NCBI GenBank assembly: GCA_024280015.1
Contig: JAJRQY010000146.1
Span: 1-47,431, forward strand
Origin: Actinomycetes bacterium
Lineage (GTDB): Bacteria > Actinomycetota > Acidimicrobiia > Acidimicrobiales > SZUA-35
Length of the DNA stretch: 47,431 nt
Direction: 5' to 3'
Each line of letters begins with the position of its first letter. Within the stretch, counting starts at the first letter, position 1. The translations under genes and the position numbers were made by a program. Below are positions 1 to 9,385 of this stretch, piece by piece. Under the pieces are notes generated by a model, which saw only the letters and a program-made list of their open reading frames with translations, was not told where the DNA came from and did not search any database.

Positions 1-961
1 CAGGAACGAGACCATCAACGTGAGCCCGCGGACCAGTAACAAAGACCCGGGCAATAACGCGTCGATCTAGTTCGGACTGGTAGTAGGAGAGCGTTCTGCG
101 CACCCCTTCGACCACCGTTGACAACCCGGCCTGAGCAACGGAGGCGCGGCGTTCTGACTCGGTTTGACCATCGGTCCGCGACCGATACCCAGACAATCCT
201 TCAAGATGGGACTCAAGCTCGTCAGCGACATTAAGCGCCGTCACCCCAACGCCGACGGTAAGGGTACGAGAGAACAGGATTCCTCCGCCATCGCGTATGA
301 CGACATCGGTCTGATTCTCCCCTACAGCAACAACGGCAATGACATCAGCTACGCCGTCCTCGGAAGGAATCTCCTCACCAGCAGGCCCAGATGGCTCGCC
401 GGTGGAGGCGACACTTCTCGCCAGTGCCTCAGACGCCAGGTACAGACCGCCAGGCTTCAAGCCCGCGGCAACAACAACATCCAGGAGAGATCGGCGAGTT
501 GATTCATGAATTGCAATCACGATGGCGGAGCTCCACGCGGTTTCTTGATCCTCCGTGTTCGCTGCCTGCTGATCTGTTGTTGATTCCGCCTCTTCAATTT
601 CGGAGACATCAAAGATGGCCTCGTCAAGGGGGTAGCTCAACAGCTCTTCAATGTCGAATCCCGCGGCACGCCTCATGCCATCGGCGGAGTCAGTAGGAAG
701 ATCTGTTCTGCGAACTATTGCTTGGCGACCATCAATGCTGAGAATGACACGCTTGCTGCCAAAGCGTTCGGCTCGCCACAGGGTGCGCAAGGCAGAGCTG
801 ACGGCCTCAGGATCGATGATGAGACCATTGACAAAGGCCGAGGGAGGTAGCTGGATTTCACCCGCGCGAATGGCTCTTGGGTTGGCCCCTTTCCATTTTT
901 GGACCTCAACTGCTCTGATCTTGTCCGAATCGATCATCAATCCGATGACGGAATCCGCCAT
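1..961 (-). CDS. pilM: PilM-like type IV pilus assembly ATPase (partial, C-terminus cut by left edge)
   Basis: An open minus-strand frame runs without a stop from an ATG at 961 to the window's left edge (about 320 residues). It begins MADSVIGLMIDSDKIRAVEV, an actin/FtsA-like opening typical of PilM (first phosphate-binding strand). Further on come a segment VILSIDGRQAIVRRTDLP, a DVVVAAGLKPGG stretch, a GILFSRTL strand, the conserved RRTLSYYQSEL helix and the start of a second nucleotide-binding loop (VFVTGP). PilM is a cytoplasmic ATP-binding protein that links PilN to the inner-membrane platform of type IV pili. The gene reads away from the minor pilin operon; pilN and pilO would be expected just left of the window. 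A Ser/Thr/Gln/Glu-rich insert near residues 120-138 is unusual. The family assignment rests on fold motifs and pilus context. Confidence 0.85.
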   Translation of the reverse strand, partial: MADSVIGLMIDSDKIRAVEVQKWKGANPRAIRAGEIQLPPSAFVNGLIIDPEAVSSALRTLWRAERFGSKRVILSIDGRQAIVRRTDLPTDSADGMRRAAGFDIEELLSYPLDEAIFDVSEIEEAESTTDQQAANTEDQETAWSSAIVIAIHESTRRSLLDVVVAAGLKPGGLYLASEALARSVASTGEPSGPAGEEIPSEDGVADVIAVVAVGENQTDVVIRDGGGILFSRTLTVGVGVTALNVADELESHLEGLSGYRSRTDGQTESERRASVAQAGLSTVVEGVRRTLSYYQSELDRRVIARVFVTGPRAHVDGLVP

Positions 962-1106
962 ACACCAACCTGCTCTCATGATGAGACGATGCGCTACACC
1001 AAACTGGCTAACGCTTCCTAAGAATGGTCGGCCACCTTTGTCGCTGCATAAGCAAATGTGTCTACACAACCTTATTGATCACCGCATCTAGCCGAAAACA
1101 AAGGGT

Positions 1107-1724
1107 GTGACCTTCCTCCGACACGGGTGGCAGCTTCTTGATCATTGGTTCAAGAATCGTTCCTTCCCCGCAGCTGACCTCTCCCAACGAGAAGCCAGCT
1201 CTACGCGCTTGGGCGCTAGTGCACAGCGCGGGAGCCGGTGTCGCGACTCTGGATTCACCCTGGTTGAAGTATTGGTTGCCACCATGTTGATGGGAGTGGG
1301 AATAGTCGGCGCCGCCAGTGTCTTCACGCTATCCAGTCAAGCCAGTTCGGCAGCAGAGCATCGAACCCAGGCGTCTCACCTCATCGTCTCTGAGATGGAA
1401 GCAATTCGAGCCATCCCCTATGAACGAGCCGGTCTCGATCCGAACGACAAGGGATTCGAGCCATCATTCCGAGGCCACGAGAGCGTCATTTGGACCAAGG
1501 ATCCTGCGAGCAACATCAATCCTGTTTCTCCCTACAACACTCGCATGATCGATGGGACCGAATACACCATTGTTCGAAGGATCACCTGGGCAGATACTGG
1601 CACGGATGTGTACCTGGTCAAAAAGAGCTACAAGGTCGTGAATATCGAAATCAAGTGGGCCGATAGCTCGGGCACACACATCATCCAACAAGAGTCCGGC
1701 CTCTTTGAAGGGGGCGGAAGATGA
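1107..1724 (+). CDS. Type IV minor pilin, PilV-like
   Basis: The gene encodes 205 residues from a GTG at 1107. The start is uncertain because the purine run AAAGGG lies almost against it; a TTG downstream is possible. The type IV prepilin signature is clear: DSGFTLVEVLVATMLMGVG, with cleavage expected between Gly and Phe and the usual Glu at mature position 5, followed by a hydrophobic helix. The leader before the cleavage site is long (about 48 residues), as is the main pilin's leader in this window. The segment after the helix (EHRTQASHLIVSEMEAIRAI) resembles PilV/GspI minor pilins. It overlaps the next gene by 4 bases (ATGA), so both are probably translated together. The expected role is as a minor pilin or priming subunit of the pilus. 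Confidence 0.8.
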   Translation: MTFLRHGWQLLDHWFKNRSFPAADLSQREASSTRLGASAQRGSRCRDSGFTLVEVLVATMLMGVGIVGAASVFTLSSQASSAAEHRTQASHLIVSEMEAIRAIPYERAGLDPNDKGFEPSFRGHESVIWTKDPASNINPVSPYNTRMIDGTEYTIVRRITWADTGTDVYLVKKSYKVVNIEIKWADSSGTHIIQQESGLFEGGGR

Positions 1725-2317
1725 ACTCTCGCCTAGACCGAGTGAACAACGAGAGCGGTATCACCATCGCCGAAGTTCTGGTTGCTCTCGCCTTGTTCGC
1801 TGCCCTGTCCGTCACCCTGATGTCAATGCTGCGAAGCTCAGCCAACCATGCAGCCGTGCAAGATCAACGAATCACGACCGAGACCGAGGCCTGGAGGGCT
1901 CTAGATCAGATCGTGGATGATGTCCGGATTGCCAGATTCGCCCCAGAGCTCTCCACCGCAAGGGACCTCAGGCAATCCCTTGCTCTCTCACTGACCAATA
2001 CTGATGGCAAGCCGGTCCTGGTGCAATGGCAGGTTGACAAAAGCGGGCTGCAACGTCTCCTAAGCGAGCCAGTACGGGGAGCAAAGCCGTACCCGACCTT
2101 GACCATGTCGCTGGTGGTACCCGACGAAGAGGAAGCAACCTTTGTCTACCTTGCCACTGACGGACAACAAATTGATCCACGGACAGACCCAGAAAAGCTT
2201 CGTCTCTGTACCGCCCAAATCAAGATTCTCATCCATAGTCCGCGGCCCGACGGAGGACTTGATCTTCGGCAGGCATCGGCGACCTTTCGACTCAATCCGG
2301 AACTCTTGTCATGTTGA
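1721..2317 (+). CDS. Type IV minor pilin, PilW/GspJ-like
   Basis: A 198-residue protein with a short leader and the prepilin motif ESGITIAEVLVALALF: Gly before the cleavage site, Ile in place of Phe at position 1, and Glu at position 5. A single hydrophobic helix follows, then RALDQIVDDVRIARF, which resembles the region after the helix in PilW and GspJ pseudopilins. The start codon overlaps the stop of the preceding minor pilin, and the end overlaps the following gene by 7 bases, so the three form one translation-coupled set. The PilW/GspJ label comes from position and architecture; only the prepilin motif is diagnostic. Confidence 0.75.
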   Translation: MNSRLDRVNNESGITIAEVLVALALFAALSVTLMSMLRSSANHAAVQDQRITTETEAWRALDQIVDDVRIARFAPELSTARDLRQSLALSLTNTDGKPVLVQWQVDKSGLQRLLSEPVRGAKPYPTLTMSLVVPDEEEATFVYLATDGQQIDPRTDPEKLRLCTAQIKILIHSPRPDGGLDLRQASATFRLNPELLSC

Positions 2318-3411
2318 AATCTAGCTCATCCTGGCTACGAAACAAGCAACACCATTCGGTAGATCAGCAGCGTGTTGATTCCGAAACCGGAAGCGTTGCC
2401 ATCGCCCTGATGATCATGATGATTATCGCCCTTCTTGGAGCGGCGGCCCTATCAAGAAGCCAGCAAACCCTCCACCACTCCCAGCAGCTGGATCAACGCG
2501 CTGCGGCAGAAGCTGGGGCGGAGCGATCGCTGGCGGAGGCAGTCTCACGTCTCAACAATGGGGAACCCCTCCCGTTCAAGGGCGAGGGAGAACTCATCCA
2601 GGGATCGTTCTTCTACAGGGTTGAACGCACCGACGAACAGACCGTTCAGATCCGAGCCGAGGCCGAGATCAACGGTGTTCACCGGGCAATTGATGCCCGG
2701 CTAGAAGGCTCAGTCAGGTATGGCTTCAGTCTCTTCACCAATTCCTGGTTGGTCAGTGACGACAACCAAGGGCGAATCAGCGGCGCAATCGGCAGCAATG
2801 GGACAATCAAGTTCAACGGGTCAGAACCCGGCGACACCCAAGAGATTTTCTCCCCGAACGGGACATGCGAAGAGTGTCAGAATCTGATCAAGTCTGAAGG
2901 CCCGTTTCTGACCCAAGAACCCGAGTTTCCGACCGGCCCTGTCCAGAAATGCGCCGACGAGATTGTTTTCAACGAGGTCGTCGATGGACAGGGTGGAGTG
3001 CCATTTGTCTGTGAGACCAAGGGCGAGGCGGTGATCTTCAAGGGCGAACTCAAGGTCGAAAACCCACCCCTCATCGTCTATGTCGGAGAATGGACGACAT
3101 TGATGTTCTACGAAGCCACGGTCAATATTGAACAGCCATCATCTGATGTTCAGATCTATGTTCGCACCAATGAAAAGGAGCGAACCCTGTTCCTTGGCCA
3201 GACCTCGACGATCTCTGCCAACATCTATGCGCCGGGCCGCGATTTCGTGCCGCTGGATTTCTCACTGCGCGGTTCGCTAACCGTTCGGTCACTGGAGATC
3301 CGATCAAAGGGGGTCGTCTCCATCGAGCCAGACTTGACAAATATCAGCCAGGAACCGGGCAACTGGACAATTACTTCATGGCAGATGAGTCCAGAACTTC
3401 CTCGCCGGTGA
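2311..3411 (+). CDS. PilX-like pilus assembly protein, third member of the minor pilin set
   Basis: A 366-residue protein with one N-terminal transmembrane helix (SVAIALMIMMIIALLGAAAL) right after a Gly-Ser, then an AAAEAGAERSLAEAVSRLN helix. This is the layout of PilX/GspK-type proteins, whose residues after the helix are typical of 'pilus assembly PilX N-terminal' domains. The long C-terminal part is predicted to be beta-rich and contains repeated short Gly/Asn-rich strands (GAIGSNGTIKFNG) and a CEEC pair. It has no Glu at mature position 5, as GspK/PilX members often do not. It is probably a tip or scaffold subunit exposed outside the membrane. The function of the C-terminal region is not recognised. 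Confidence 0.65.
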   Translation: MLKSSSSWLRNKQHHSVDQQRVDSETGSVAIALMIMMIIALLGAAALSRSQQTLHHSQQLDQRAAAEAGAERSLAEAVSRLNNGEPLPFKGEGELIQGSFFYRVERTDEQTVQIRAEAEINGVHRAIDARLEGSVRYGFSLFTNSWLVSDDNQGRISGAIGSNGTIKFNGSEPGDTQEIFSPNGTCEECQNLIKSEGPFLTQEPEFPTGPVQKCADEIVFNEVVDGQGGVPFVCETKGEAVIFKGELKVENPPLIVYVGEWTTLMFYEATVNIEQPSSDVQIYVRTNEKERTLFLGQTSTISANIYAPGRDFVPLDFSLRGSLTVRSLEIRSKGVVSIEPDLTNISQEPGNWTITSWQMSPELPRR

Positions 3412-3442
3412 ATCCAGCCAGCTAGAGGCATGGAACAAAACA

Positions 3443-4120
3443 ATGACCGTACTCATCTCGATGACCTGTTTCATAGCGGGTATTGCCGTTGGCAGTCAGA
3501 TCAACAAGCAAGCGCTCCGATCTCACCAGCTTCACGGCGGACAGGCCGTGCCAAGCCCAATAACAATTCGAGCAATATCCGCAGTGACCTTTGCCCTGGT
3601 TGGTTTTCAGACAGGTTGGTCGATGCGACTCATCCCATTGCTCTTGCTGGCCGGTGCTTTGTTAGCAGTCTCCATCATTGACTGGTGCCAACAACGGATA
3701 CCAAGCGTCATTGTCAAGCCAGCATTCGCCGCATCTGTTGCTTCCTTGCTGCTCTTGTCAGCAGTCGGCGAACCGGGCTCGCTTACCCTTGCTCTTCTGG
3801 GATCGCTGGCCTTCTCGGGTCTGCTCGGTGTTATCCATCTCCTCAACCCATCAGCCATGGGTATGGGCGATGTCCGCCTTTCCGCGCTCCTTGGACTCTT
3901 TGTTGGATGGCTGTCCTCGGACTGGTTGGATACGGGATGGAGGCTCGGCTTCGTCTTGTTGCTCGCTTCAACTATCGGACTAGTTGGCATCGCGGTCAGC
4001 GCCGGCCGAACCAGGGGTTCACCGGCTAGTCGCTCACTGCTGGCAATGAGACACGTCCGTGTTCCCTTTGGGCCTGCACTCTCGTTAGCAACCGGGGTCG
4101 TCATCCTCGGATCCTTCTAG
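3443..4120 (+). CDS. pilD: Prepilin peptidase, short form (A24 peptidase domain)
   Basis: A 225-residue polytopic membrane protein. Both catalytic aspartates of family A24 are visible: SIIDWCQQRIPS in one helix and MGMGDVRLSALLG (the GxGD motif) later on. The end, VPFGPALSLATGVVIL, is also typical of PilD. The N-terminal methyltransferase part and its four-cysteine zinc motif are missing or reduced, so the protein is shorter than proteobacterial PilD (about 290 residues). N-methylation of pilins may therefore be absent or done by another protein. It lies directly after the minor pilins and converges with pilB, with only 31 bases between them. It should remove the leaders of the four prepilins in this locus. 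Confidence 0.85.
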   Translation: MTVLISMTCFIAGIAVGSQINKQALRSHQLHGGQAVPSPITIRAISAVTFALVGFQTGWSMRLIPLLLLAGALLAVSIIDWCQQRIPSVIVKPAFAASVASLLLLSAVGEPGSLTLALLGSLAFSGLLGVIHLLNPSAMGMGDVRLSALLGLFVGWLSSDWLDTGWRLGFVLLLASTIGLVGIAVSAGRTRGSPASRSLLAMRHVRVPFGPALSLATGVVILGSF

Positions 4121-4151
4121 CCCTCGTTTGGTTCCAAGGTCCGACTACGAA

Positions 4152-5861
4152 CTAGGCGACGACGCGGTGGAGCTCTTCCAAACTGGTCATTCCAAGGGCA
4201 ACCTTGGCGATGCCGTCCGCCTTCAGGGTTGTCATGCCCTGCTGGACAGCCAAGCGCTCAACCGCATCCGACGTCGCCCTAGTCAAGATGAGTTGAGCAA
4301 TTTCTTCCGTCATCACCATCACCTCATGGATAGCGAATCGACCCAGATAGCCGGTATTACCGCACGAAGAACAGCCACCGGCCTGGAAGACCTGAAGAGT
4401 GCCCTGTTCAGTCAGGAACTCCTGAGGGATACCAATGGCAGTGACAGCTTCAGCCGTAAGTTCCACTGGCTTCTTGCAGGAGTCGCAAAGCAAACGAGCC
4501 AGGCGCTGAGCTACCACTGCGGTGACCGACGATGTCACCAGGAAGGGTTTCACCCCCATCTCAAGCAACCGCATCGGAGTTGCTGCTGCACTGTTGGTGT
4601 GCAAGGTCGAAAGCACCAGGTGACCTGTTAGTGAGGCCTCGATGGCAATTGTCGCTGTCTCGCCATCACGAATCTCGCCGATCAGCAACACATCAGGATC
4701 AGCACGCAAGAACGACCGCAACGCGGTCGGAAACGACATGCCTGCCTTATTGTTGACCTGCACCTGCTTGATACCTTCAATGCGGTACTCAACCGGATCC
4801 TCGATGGTGATGATGTTCCGTGTTGGGTCCCGGAGCTCCTCAAGAGTCGCATACAAGGTTGTGGACTTTCCTGATCCGGTGGGACCAGTAACCAAGATGG
4901 CGCCCCAGGGACGCCGAAAGGCTTCCTCATACTTGGCCAGCTGGTGGGGCAAGAAACCAAGCGACGCGACGCCGACCCCTTCTCGGTCGTTCTTCAGAAT
5001 GCGAAGTACGACTGCTTCTCCATGCACCGTCGGCAGGGTGACGACTCGAAGGTCGATATCGGCTCCTCCTACGGAGATGGTCATACGTCCATCTTGGGGA
5101 ATTCGACGCTCAGCAATGTCGATCTCCGACATCACCTTCAGCCTGCTTACAATTCCGGCCTGCAGCGACTTTGGCGGAGACATGGCGTCGTGAAGAACCC
5201 CATCAACACGGAACCGAACCCGGAGTTCATCCGCGGTTGGCTCGATGTGAACATCGGATGCTCGTTCTTGCACGGCCTTGGAAAGCAAGAGATTGACAAA
5301 CTGCACAATGGGCGACTGATCCGCGCCGGTTGCCAGCGGTTCGACCCGGTCAGTGATGGTCTCCTCACTACGAGACGCACCGACAGCAGCCTGGATTGCC
5401 TCTTGGACTCGGGTATCGCTGAGACCTAGCCGGTCCAGGATGCCGAAAATCTGTTGGGCCTCAGCCATCACAGGATGAACCTGCCGCCCTAAGACGCTGC
5501 GGATGTCATCCAAGGCCAGAACATCTGCAGGGTTCGCCATGGCAATGACAACCCGGTCACCGCTCAGCCAGACTGGCACGGCACGATGACGGCGTGCTAA
5601 CTGCTGTGGCACCTTCTGGGTGAGTTCAAGATCGATCACATGGTCATCAAGATCGACGAATTCTTGACCAAACTGGGCGGCCAACGCTTGGAGCAGCTGA
5701 CGCGAGGTCACCAGACCTCGGTCAAGAAGGACGTCACCCAAGCGACGACCAGTCGCACCTTGTTCCTCTAAGGCCACGTTGACGTCAGCATCAGAAACGA
5801 TGCCTAACTCAACAAGAATCTCACCCAATCGCCTTCGAGTGGCGGTACGCGCAACGGCCAT
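4152..5861 (-). CDS. pilB: Type IV pilus extension ATPase PilB
   Basis: A 569-residue GspE/PilB-type ATPase. Residues 1-150 form the MshEN/N1 region, with the repeated RLGEILVELGIV and RLGDVLLDRGLV motif that in relatives binds c-di-GMP. The ATPase core has Walker A GPTGSGKSTTLYA, an Asp box (IITIEDPVEYR), Walker B-like DVLLIGEIRDGETA and a His box (TGHLVLSTLHTN). The C-terminal zinc ribbon is present (LCDSCKKP and CSSCGNTGY). It powers pilus polymerisation from the cytoplasmic face. The gene sits on the minus strand between the prepilin peptidase and pilT, so the pilus locus is arranged in opposing blocks. The ATG at 5861 is the first start and gives the expected full N-terminal domain. Confidence 0.95.
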   Translation of the reverse strand: MAVARTATRRRLGEILVELGIVSDADVNVALEEQGATGRRLGDVLLDRGLVTSRQLLQALAAQFGQEFVDLDDHVIDLELTQKVPQQLARRHRAVPVWLSGDRVVIAMANPADVLALDDIRSVLGRQVHPVMAEAQQIFGILDRLGLSDTRVQEAIQAAVGASRSEETITDRVEPLATGADQSPIVQFVNLLLSKAVQERASDVHIEPTADELRVRFRVDGVLHDAMSPPKSLQAGIVSRLKVMSEIDIAERRIPQDGRMTISVGGADIDLRVVTLPTVHGEAVVLRILKNDREGVGVASLGFLPHQLAKYEEAFRRPWGAILVTGPTGSGKSTTLYATLEELRDPTRNIITIEDPVEYRIEGIKQVQVNNKAGMSFPTALRSFLRADPDVLLIGEIRDGETATIAIEASLTGHLVLSTLHTNSAAATPMRLLEMGVKPFLVTSSVTAVVAQRLARLLCDSCKKPVELTAEAVTAIGIPQEFLTEQGTLQVFQAGGCSSCGNTGYLGRFAIHEVMVMTEEIAQLILTRATSDAVERLAVQQGMTTLKADGIAKVALGMTSLEELHRVVA

Positions 5862-6050
5862 GATCGCAGCCTCGGCCTCTTCAGCCGGGCTATGACCTCT
5901 TCTCGGGCTTCAGCTGTTCGCTACTCCACACACGACCCGCTTTGCCCCGGACTTGGCAACCCAGTAGCCCACCTCGCACCTCACACCCTTGCTTGTCTAG
6001 CCGAGCCTGAGGGCGTTCGCAGGAGCAGCGGCACAACAGGAAGGCAACCA

Positions 6051-7337
6051 ATGGCAACCGAAGACGCGATGCTGTCGCTGCAACCATCATCTCAGCCGAC
6101 GGTGCCAGGCTGGGCCGAAATCGACGATGACGGCATCGCCTTTCTCAGTAACGCCTTGGGCCCAACAGCTCCGATTCCTTCCGACAGCGCCCCGCTGGAC
6201 CACAACAACCTCAGCCCGTCACCGGCCAGCCCAAATTTGCCATTAGCTGACGGGGCCCCGGTGACACCTGCAGGCCTGACCGAGCTACTGGACATCGCTA
6301 TCCAATCCGGAGCATCGGACCTTCACCTCAGCGCCGACCTGGCCCCCCACGTCCGCATCAATGGTGAGCTTCGTCCCATTCGAGGCGTCGGCCCTCTTGA
6401 TCACCAGGCCATTGATCATCTACTGCTTGAGCAGCTAACACCGAGCCAGCGACAAACCTTGACTGATTGCGGGGACCTCGATCTCGCTATGGAATGGCGC
6501 GGATCTCAAGGCCGAAATCAGCGATTCCGAGTATCCATATTCCGTCAGTCAGGCTCATTCGCCGGCGCTTTTCGGGTGGTGTCCAAGGGTATACCAACCA
6601 TTCAGGACCTCGGCCTGCCAGACATCGTCCGTGCCTTTGCCGACCTCAACCACGGGCTCGTACTTGTAACTGGCCGCACCGGATCGGGCAAGTCGACGAC
6701 CCTGGCGGCAATGATCGAGCACATCAATCGCACCCGGTCGACCCACATCATCACCATTGAGGACCCGATCGAATACCGCCACGTTACCGACCAGTCAATC
6801 ATCCAGCAGCGAGAGGTTGGCGTTGACACCTCATCGTTTTCCTCCGCCCTGCGTCATGCACTGAGACAGGACCCCGACGTGATCCTTATCGGTGAACTAC
6901 GAGATCTGGACACCATGCGTACTGCCTTGACTGCGGCCGAAACTGGCCATCTTGTTCTCGCCACCTTGCATTCCAGTGATACCACCGGGGCAGTCACCCG
7001 CATGATTGACGTCTTCCCCGGCGATCAACAACCTCAGATTCGTTCGCAACTGGCCTTGTCCTTGCAAGGAATCATCACCCAAGATCTGGTACCGACCACA
7101 GCTGGCACCCTACTCCCGGCCACCGAGATCCTCCGAGCAACATCAGCAGCAAGAAATCTCATCCGCGAAGACAAGCTGCATCAGCTCCGATCCTTACTTG
7201 AAACCGGGAGCGAGGACGGCATGCACTCCTTCGAACAGTCACTTGCGGACATGGTTCGCAGGGGCCTAGTGGCCCGCGAGGCCGCCATGACCACAGCTCG
7301 AGACCAGGCCACGCTTGCCTCACTGGTCGCATCATGA
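6051..7337 (+). CDS. pilT: Type IV pilus retraction ATPase PilT
   Basis: A 428-residue protein. I chose the ATG at 6051 because a good AGGAAGG ribosome site lies 6 bases before it; an in-frame ATG at 5892 would add an unconvincing arginine-rich extension. Residues 1-70 are an acidic, proline-rich tail not found in typical PilT (about 345 residues). The PilT core follows: LLDIAIQSGASDLHLS, Walker A TGRTGSGKSTTL, Asp box (ITIEDPIEYRH), Walker B (DVILIGELRDLDTM) and His box (TGHLVLATLHSSDT). PilT depolymerises pili for twitching and DNA uptake. It overlaps pilC by 4 bases and diverges from pilB across about 190 bases that must hold both promoters. Confidence 0.93.
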   Translation: MATEDAMLSLQPSSQPTVPGWAEIDDDGIAFLSNALGPTAPIPSDSAPLDHNNLSPSPASPNLPLADGAPVTPAGLTELLDIAIQSGASDLHLSADLAPHVRINGELRPIRGVGPLDHQAIDHLLLEQLTPSQRQTLTDCGDLDLAMEWRGSQGRNQRFRVSIFRQSGSFAGAFRVVSKGIPTIQDLGLPDIVRAFADLNHGLVLVTGRTGSGKSTTLAAMIEHINRTRSTHIITIEDPIEYRHVTDQSIIQQREVGVDTSSFSSALRHALRQDPDVILIGELRDLDTMRTALTAAETGHLVLATLHSSDTTGAVTRMIDVFPGDQQPQIRSQLALSLQGIITQDLVPTTAGTLLPATEILRATSAARNLIREDKLHQLRSLLETGSEDGMHSFEQSLADMVRRGLVAREAAMTTARDQATLASLVAS

Positions 7338-8677
7338 CCGCAACCCAGACTCGTCCAACTAAGAAGAGGAGTGAGACCAAGTCCCGTCTAACTAGACGAA
7401 CAAAGACTCGGCCCCAACCTCGCCCAACCGGCAAACCTGCTGCTCCGGCGACCACGACACTCATCGACTATGAATACACGGGAATCGATGCCAGCGGCAT
7501 GGTTCGGACCGGACGACTGCTCTCCGCGACCGAGGCCGAAGCGACCCAGCGGATTCGCCGTTTGGGCTTGCGACCTACCGAGGTCCAACCTGTTTCCAAG
7601 TCGCTTCTAACCACCGAGCTACGTATTCCTGGGTTTGGTCCAAAGGTCGATGAGCGCGAAATTGCTGTCCTCTCTCGACAGTTAGCCACCATGGTGGGGG
7701 CTGGAGTTCCTCTGCTGAGAAGCCTGTCTGTCCTCACCAAGCAAACGGAGAACCAGTTTCTGGTCGAGACCCTCGCTCGGGTTCGAACCGATGTCGAGTC
7801 TGGCGACTCGTTGAGCGATTCAATCGCCCGGCATCCCCGGGTATTTGACGATCTCTATGTCCCCATGGTTCGGGCAGGTGAAACCGCCGGTGCTCTGGAT
7901 GAGATCTTGGCACAACTGGCAACCACCATGGAACGCTCGGTCGCCTTGCGGCAAAAAATCAGGGCCGCGCTCACTTATCCGATAGCTGTTCTTGTACTCA
8001 TCACCTTTGTGATTGCGGCCATGCTGATCTTCGTGGTGCCGGTCTTCGCCGGCATCTATGACGACCTCGGAGGCGAACTGCCGCTGCCAACAAGGATCCT
8101 TGTTGGCGTGTCCGCAGCTTTCAGTGACAAGCTTCCCCTCACCCTGTTGATCGTTGGTACAACGACCTATCTGGTCCGACGTTGGAAGCAATCAGAGAAC
8201 GGTCGACTGAAATGGGACAAAGCCAAGCTTCGGTTGCCACTGGTTGGAGATCTTCTTCACAAGAGTGCCATTGCTCGATTGACTCGCGTGCTTGCCGTTC
8301 TGAATCGATCCGGGGTTCCCGTACTCGAAGCTTTAGCCATCAGCGCACAAACGGTCGGGAACGCAGCCATTGAGCAGGCCGTGGTCGACACCCGCCAAGT
8401 CGTCCGACGAGGTGGCTCCATGGGAAGCCAGATGGCCGACAATCCACTCTTTCCGCCAATGGTGGTGCAACTCGTCTCAATCGGGGAAGAGACCGGGACG
8501 TTGGATGAGATGCTGGAGACCGTTGCCGCCTCCTTCGAAGCCGAGGTTGAGTCTGCCGTCGCTGGCTTCGCCTCGCTGATCGAGCCGCTACTGATGGCAT
8601 TCATCGGCGTAGTCGTTGGCAGCATGGTGATCTCGCTCTACCTCCCAATGTTCCGTATCGTCGATCTCATCCAATAG
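7334..8677 (+). CDS. pilC: Type IV pilus inner-membrane platform protein PilC
   Basis: A 447-residue protein with two T2SSF domains. Each begins with a conserved helix: REIAVLSRQLATMVGAGVPL near residue 120 and ARLTRVLAVLNRSGVPVLEA near residue 315. Hydrophobic segments follow (IAVLVLITFVIAAMLIFVVP and, at the end, MAFIGVVVGSMVISLYLPMF). The first 45 residues are very rich in Lys, Arg and Thr, an unusual basic cytoplasmic tail. PilC is the polytopic platform that couples PilB and PilT motion to pilin insertion or removal. It overlaps pilT by ATGA and comes before the major pilin gene. Confidence 0.93.
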   Translation: MTATQTRPTKKRSETKSRLTRRTKTRPQPRPTGKPAAPATTTLIDYEYTGIDASGMVRTGRLLSATEAEATQRIRRLGLRPTEVQPVSKSLLTTELRIPGFGPKVDEREIAVLSRQLATMVGAGVPLLRSLSVLTKQTENQFLVETLARVRTDVESGDSLSDSIARHPRVFDDLYVPMVRAGETAGALDEILAQLATTMERSVALRQKIRAALTYPIAVLVLITFVIAAMLIFVVPVFAGIYDDLGGELPLPTRILVGVSAAFSDKLPLTLLIVGTTTYLVRRWKQSENGRLKWDKAKLRLPLVGDLLHKSAIARLTRVLAVLNRSGVPVLEALAISAQTVGNAAIEQAVVDTRQVVRRGGSMGSQMADNPLFPPMVVQLVSIGEETGTLDEMLETVAASFEAEVESAVAGFASLIEPLLMAFIGVVVGSMVISLYLPMFRIVDLIQ

Positions 8678-8770
8678 CTGCCCCATATTGTTGGTTCACC
8701 GCCGGGGCGTTTCCCTAATGCTCTGCTTGGCCATACCGAGACTGCGATCACACTTATGAGGAGAGAACTG

Positions 8771-9331
8771 ATGACCAGTACCGCGGCTACGGCCACGACA
8801 GACGCCTTGGATGCAGAAACCAAGGTCGATCACGTAGCAAGCTCGAGATCACCCCGCAACCGCGTCCCCCGGATCCGGCGTTCAGTCATCGATACTGAAG
8901 GCGGATTCACCCTGGTCGAGGTCATGGTCGTGGTCTTGATCATCGGCATCTTGTTGGCAATTGGCGTACCGACCTTTCTCGGAGCGCGCAACCGGGCCCA
9001 CGACCGGGCGGCCCAGTCCAGCCTTCGCACGGCCCAGAACACTGCCCTCATCATCTACACCGACAACGCCAACTTTTCCGAGGCCAGCATCACCGCATTG
9101 AGAGCCGCTGAGCCCCAGGTCAAGTGGATTGCGGGAAGTGACAAGTCCAGCGACCCCAACGCTGTGAGCGTCACCGCCAAGCCGACCGATGTCGGAGCGG
9201 CGGCCATGTCTAACTCCGGAACCTGCTTCTACATCCACATCCGGTCCACCGGAAGCACCCAGTACGGCAGCTCGATAGACAAGTCCTGCACCGGCGACAT
9301 TGCCATCAGTGTGACCGGTGACGGCTGGTAA
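8771..9331 (+). CDS. pilA: Type IV major pilin, PilA-like
   Basis: A 186-residue prepilin. I chose the ATG at 8771 because GAGGAGAG lies 5 bases upstream; the ATG at 8756 overlaps that site. The leader is about 45 residues long and hydrophilic. The signature GGFTLVEVMVVVLIIGILL follows, with cleavage after Gly and Glu at position 5. The C-terminal domain carries a Cys pair (GTCFYIHI and KSCTGDI) probably forming the D-region disulfide loop. It is separated from pilC by about 90 bases with its own ribosome site and is followed by a terminator-like hairpin, which suits high, separate expression of the main fibre subunit. Confidence 0.9.
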   Translation: MTSTAATATTDALDAETKVDHVASSRSPRNRVPRIRRSVIDTEGGFTLVEVMVVVLIIGILLAIGVPTFLGARNRAHDRAAQSSLRTAQNTALIIYTDNANFSEASITALRAAEPQVKWIAGSDKSSDPNAVSVTAKPTDVGAAAMSNSGTCFYIHIRSTGSTQYGSSIDKSCTGDIAISVTGDGW

Positions 9332-9385
9332 CTCTGGAGTACCGGACACCACCGGACTTCCCCAGCAAGACCAACAGCAACGAGC

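Noticed and set aside
164-1091. Plus-strand open frames opposite pilM
   Set aside because: The minus strand carries a continuous, recognisable PilM frame; the plus-strand frames are its shadows.
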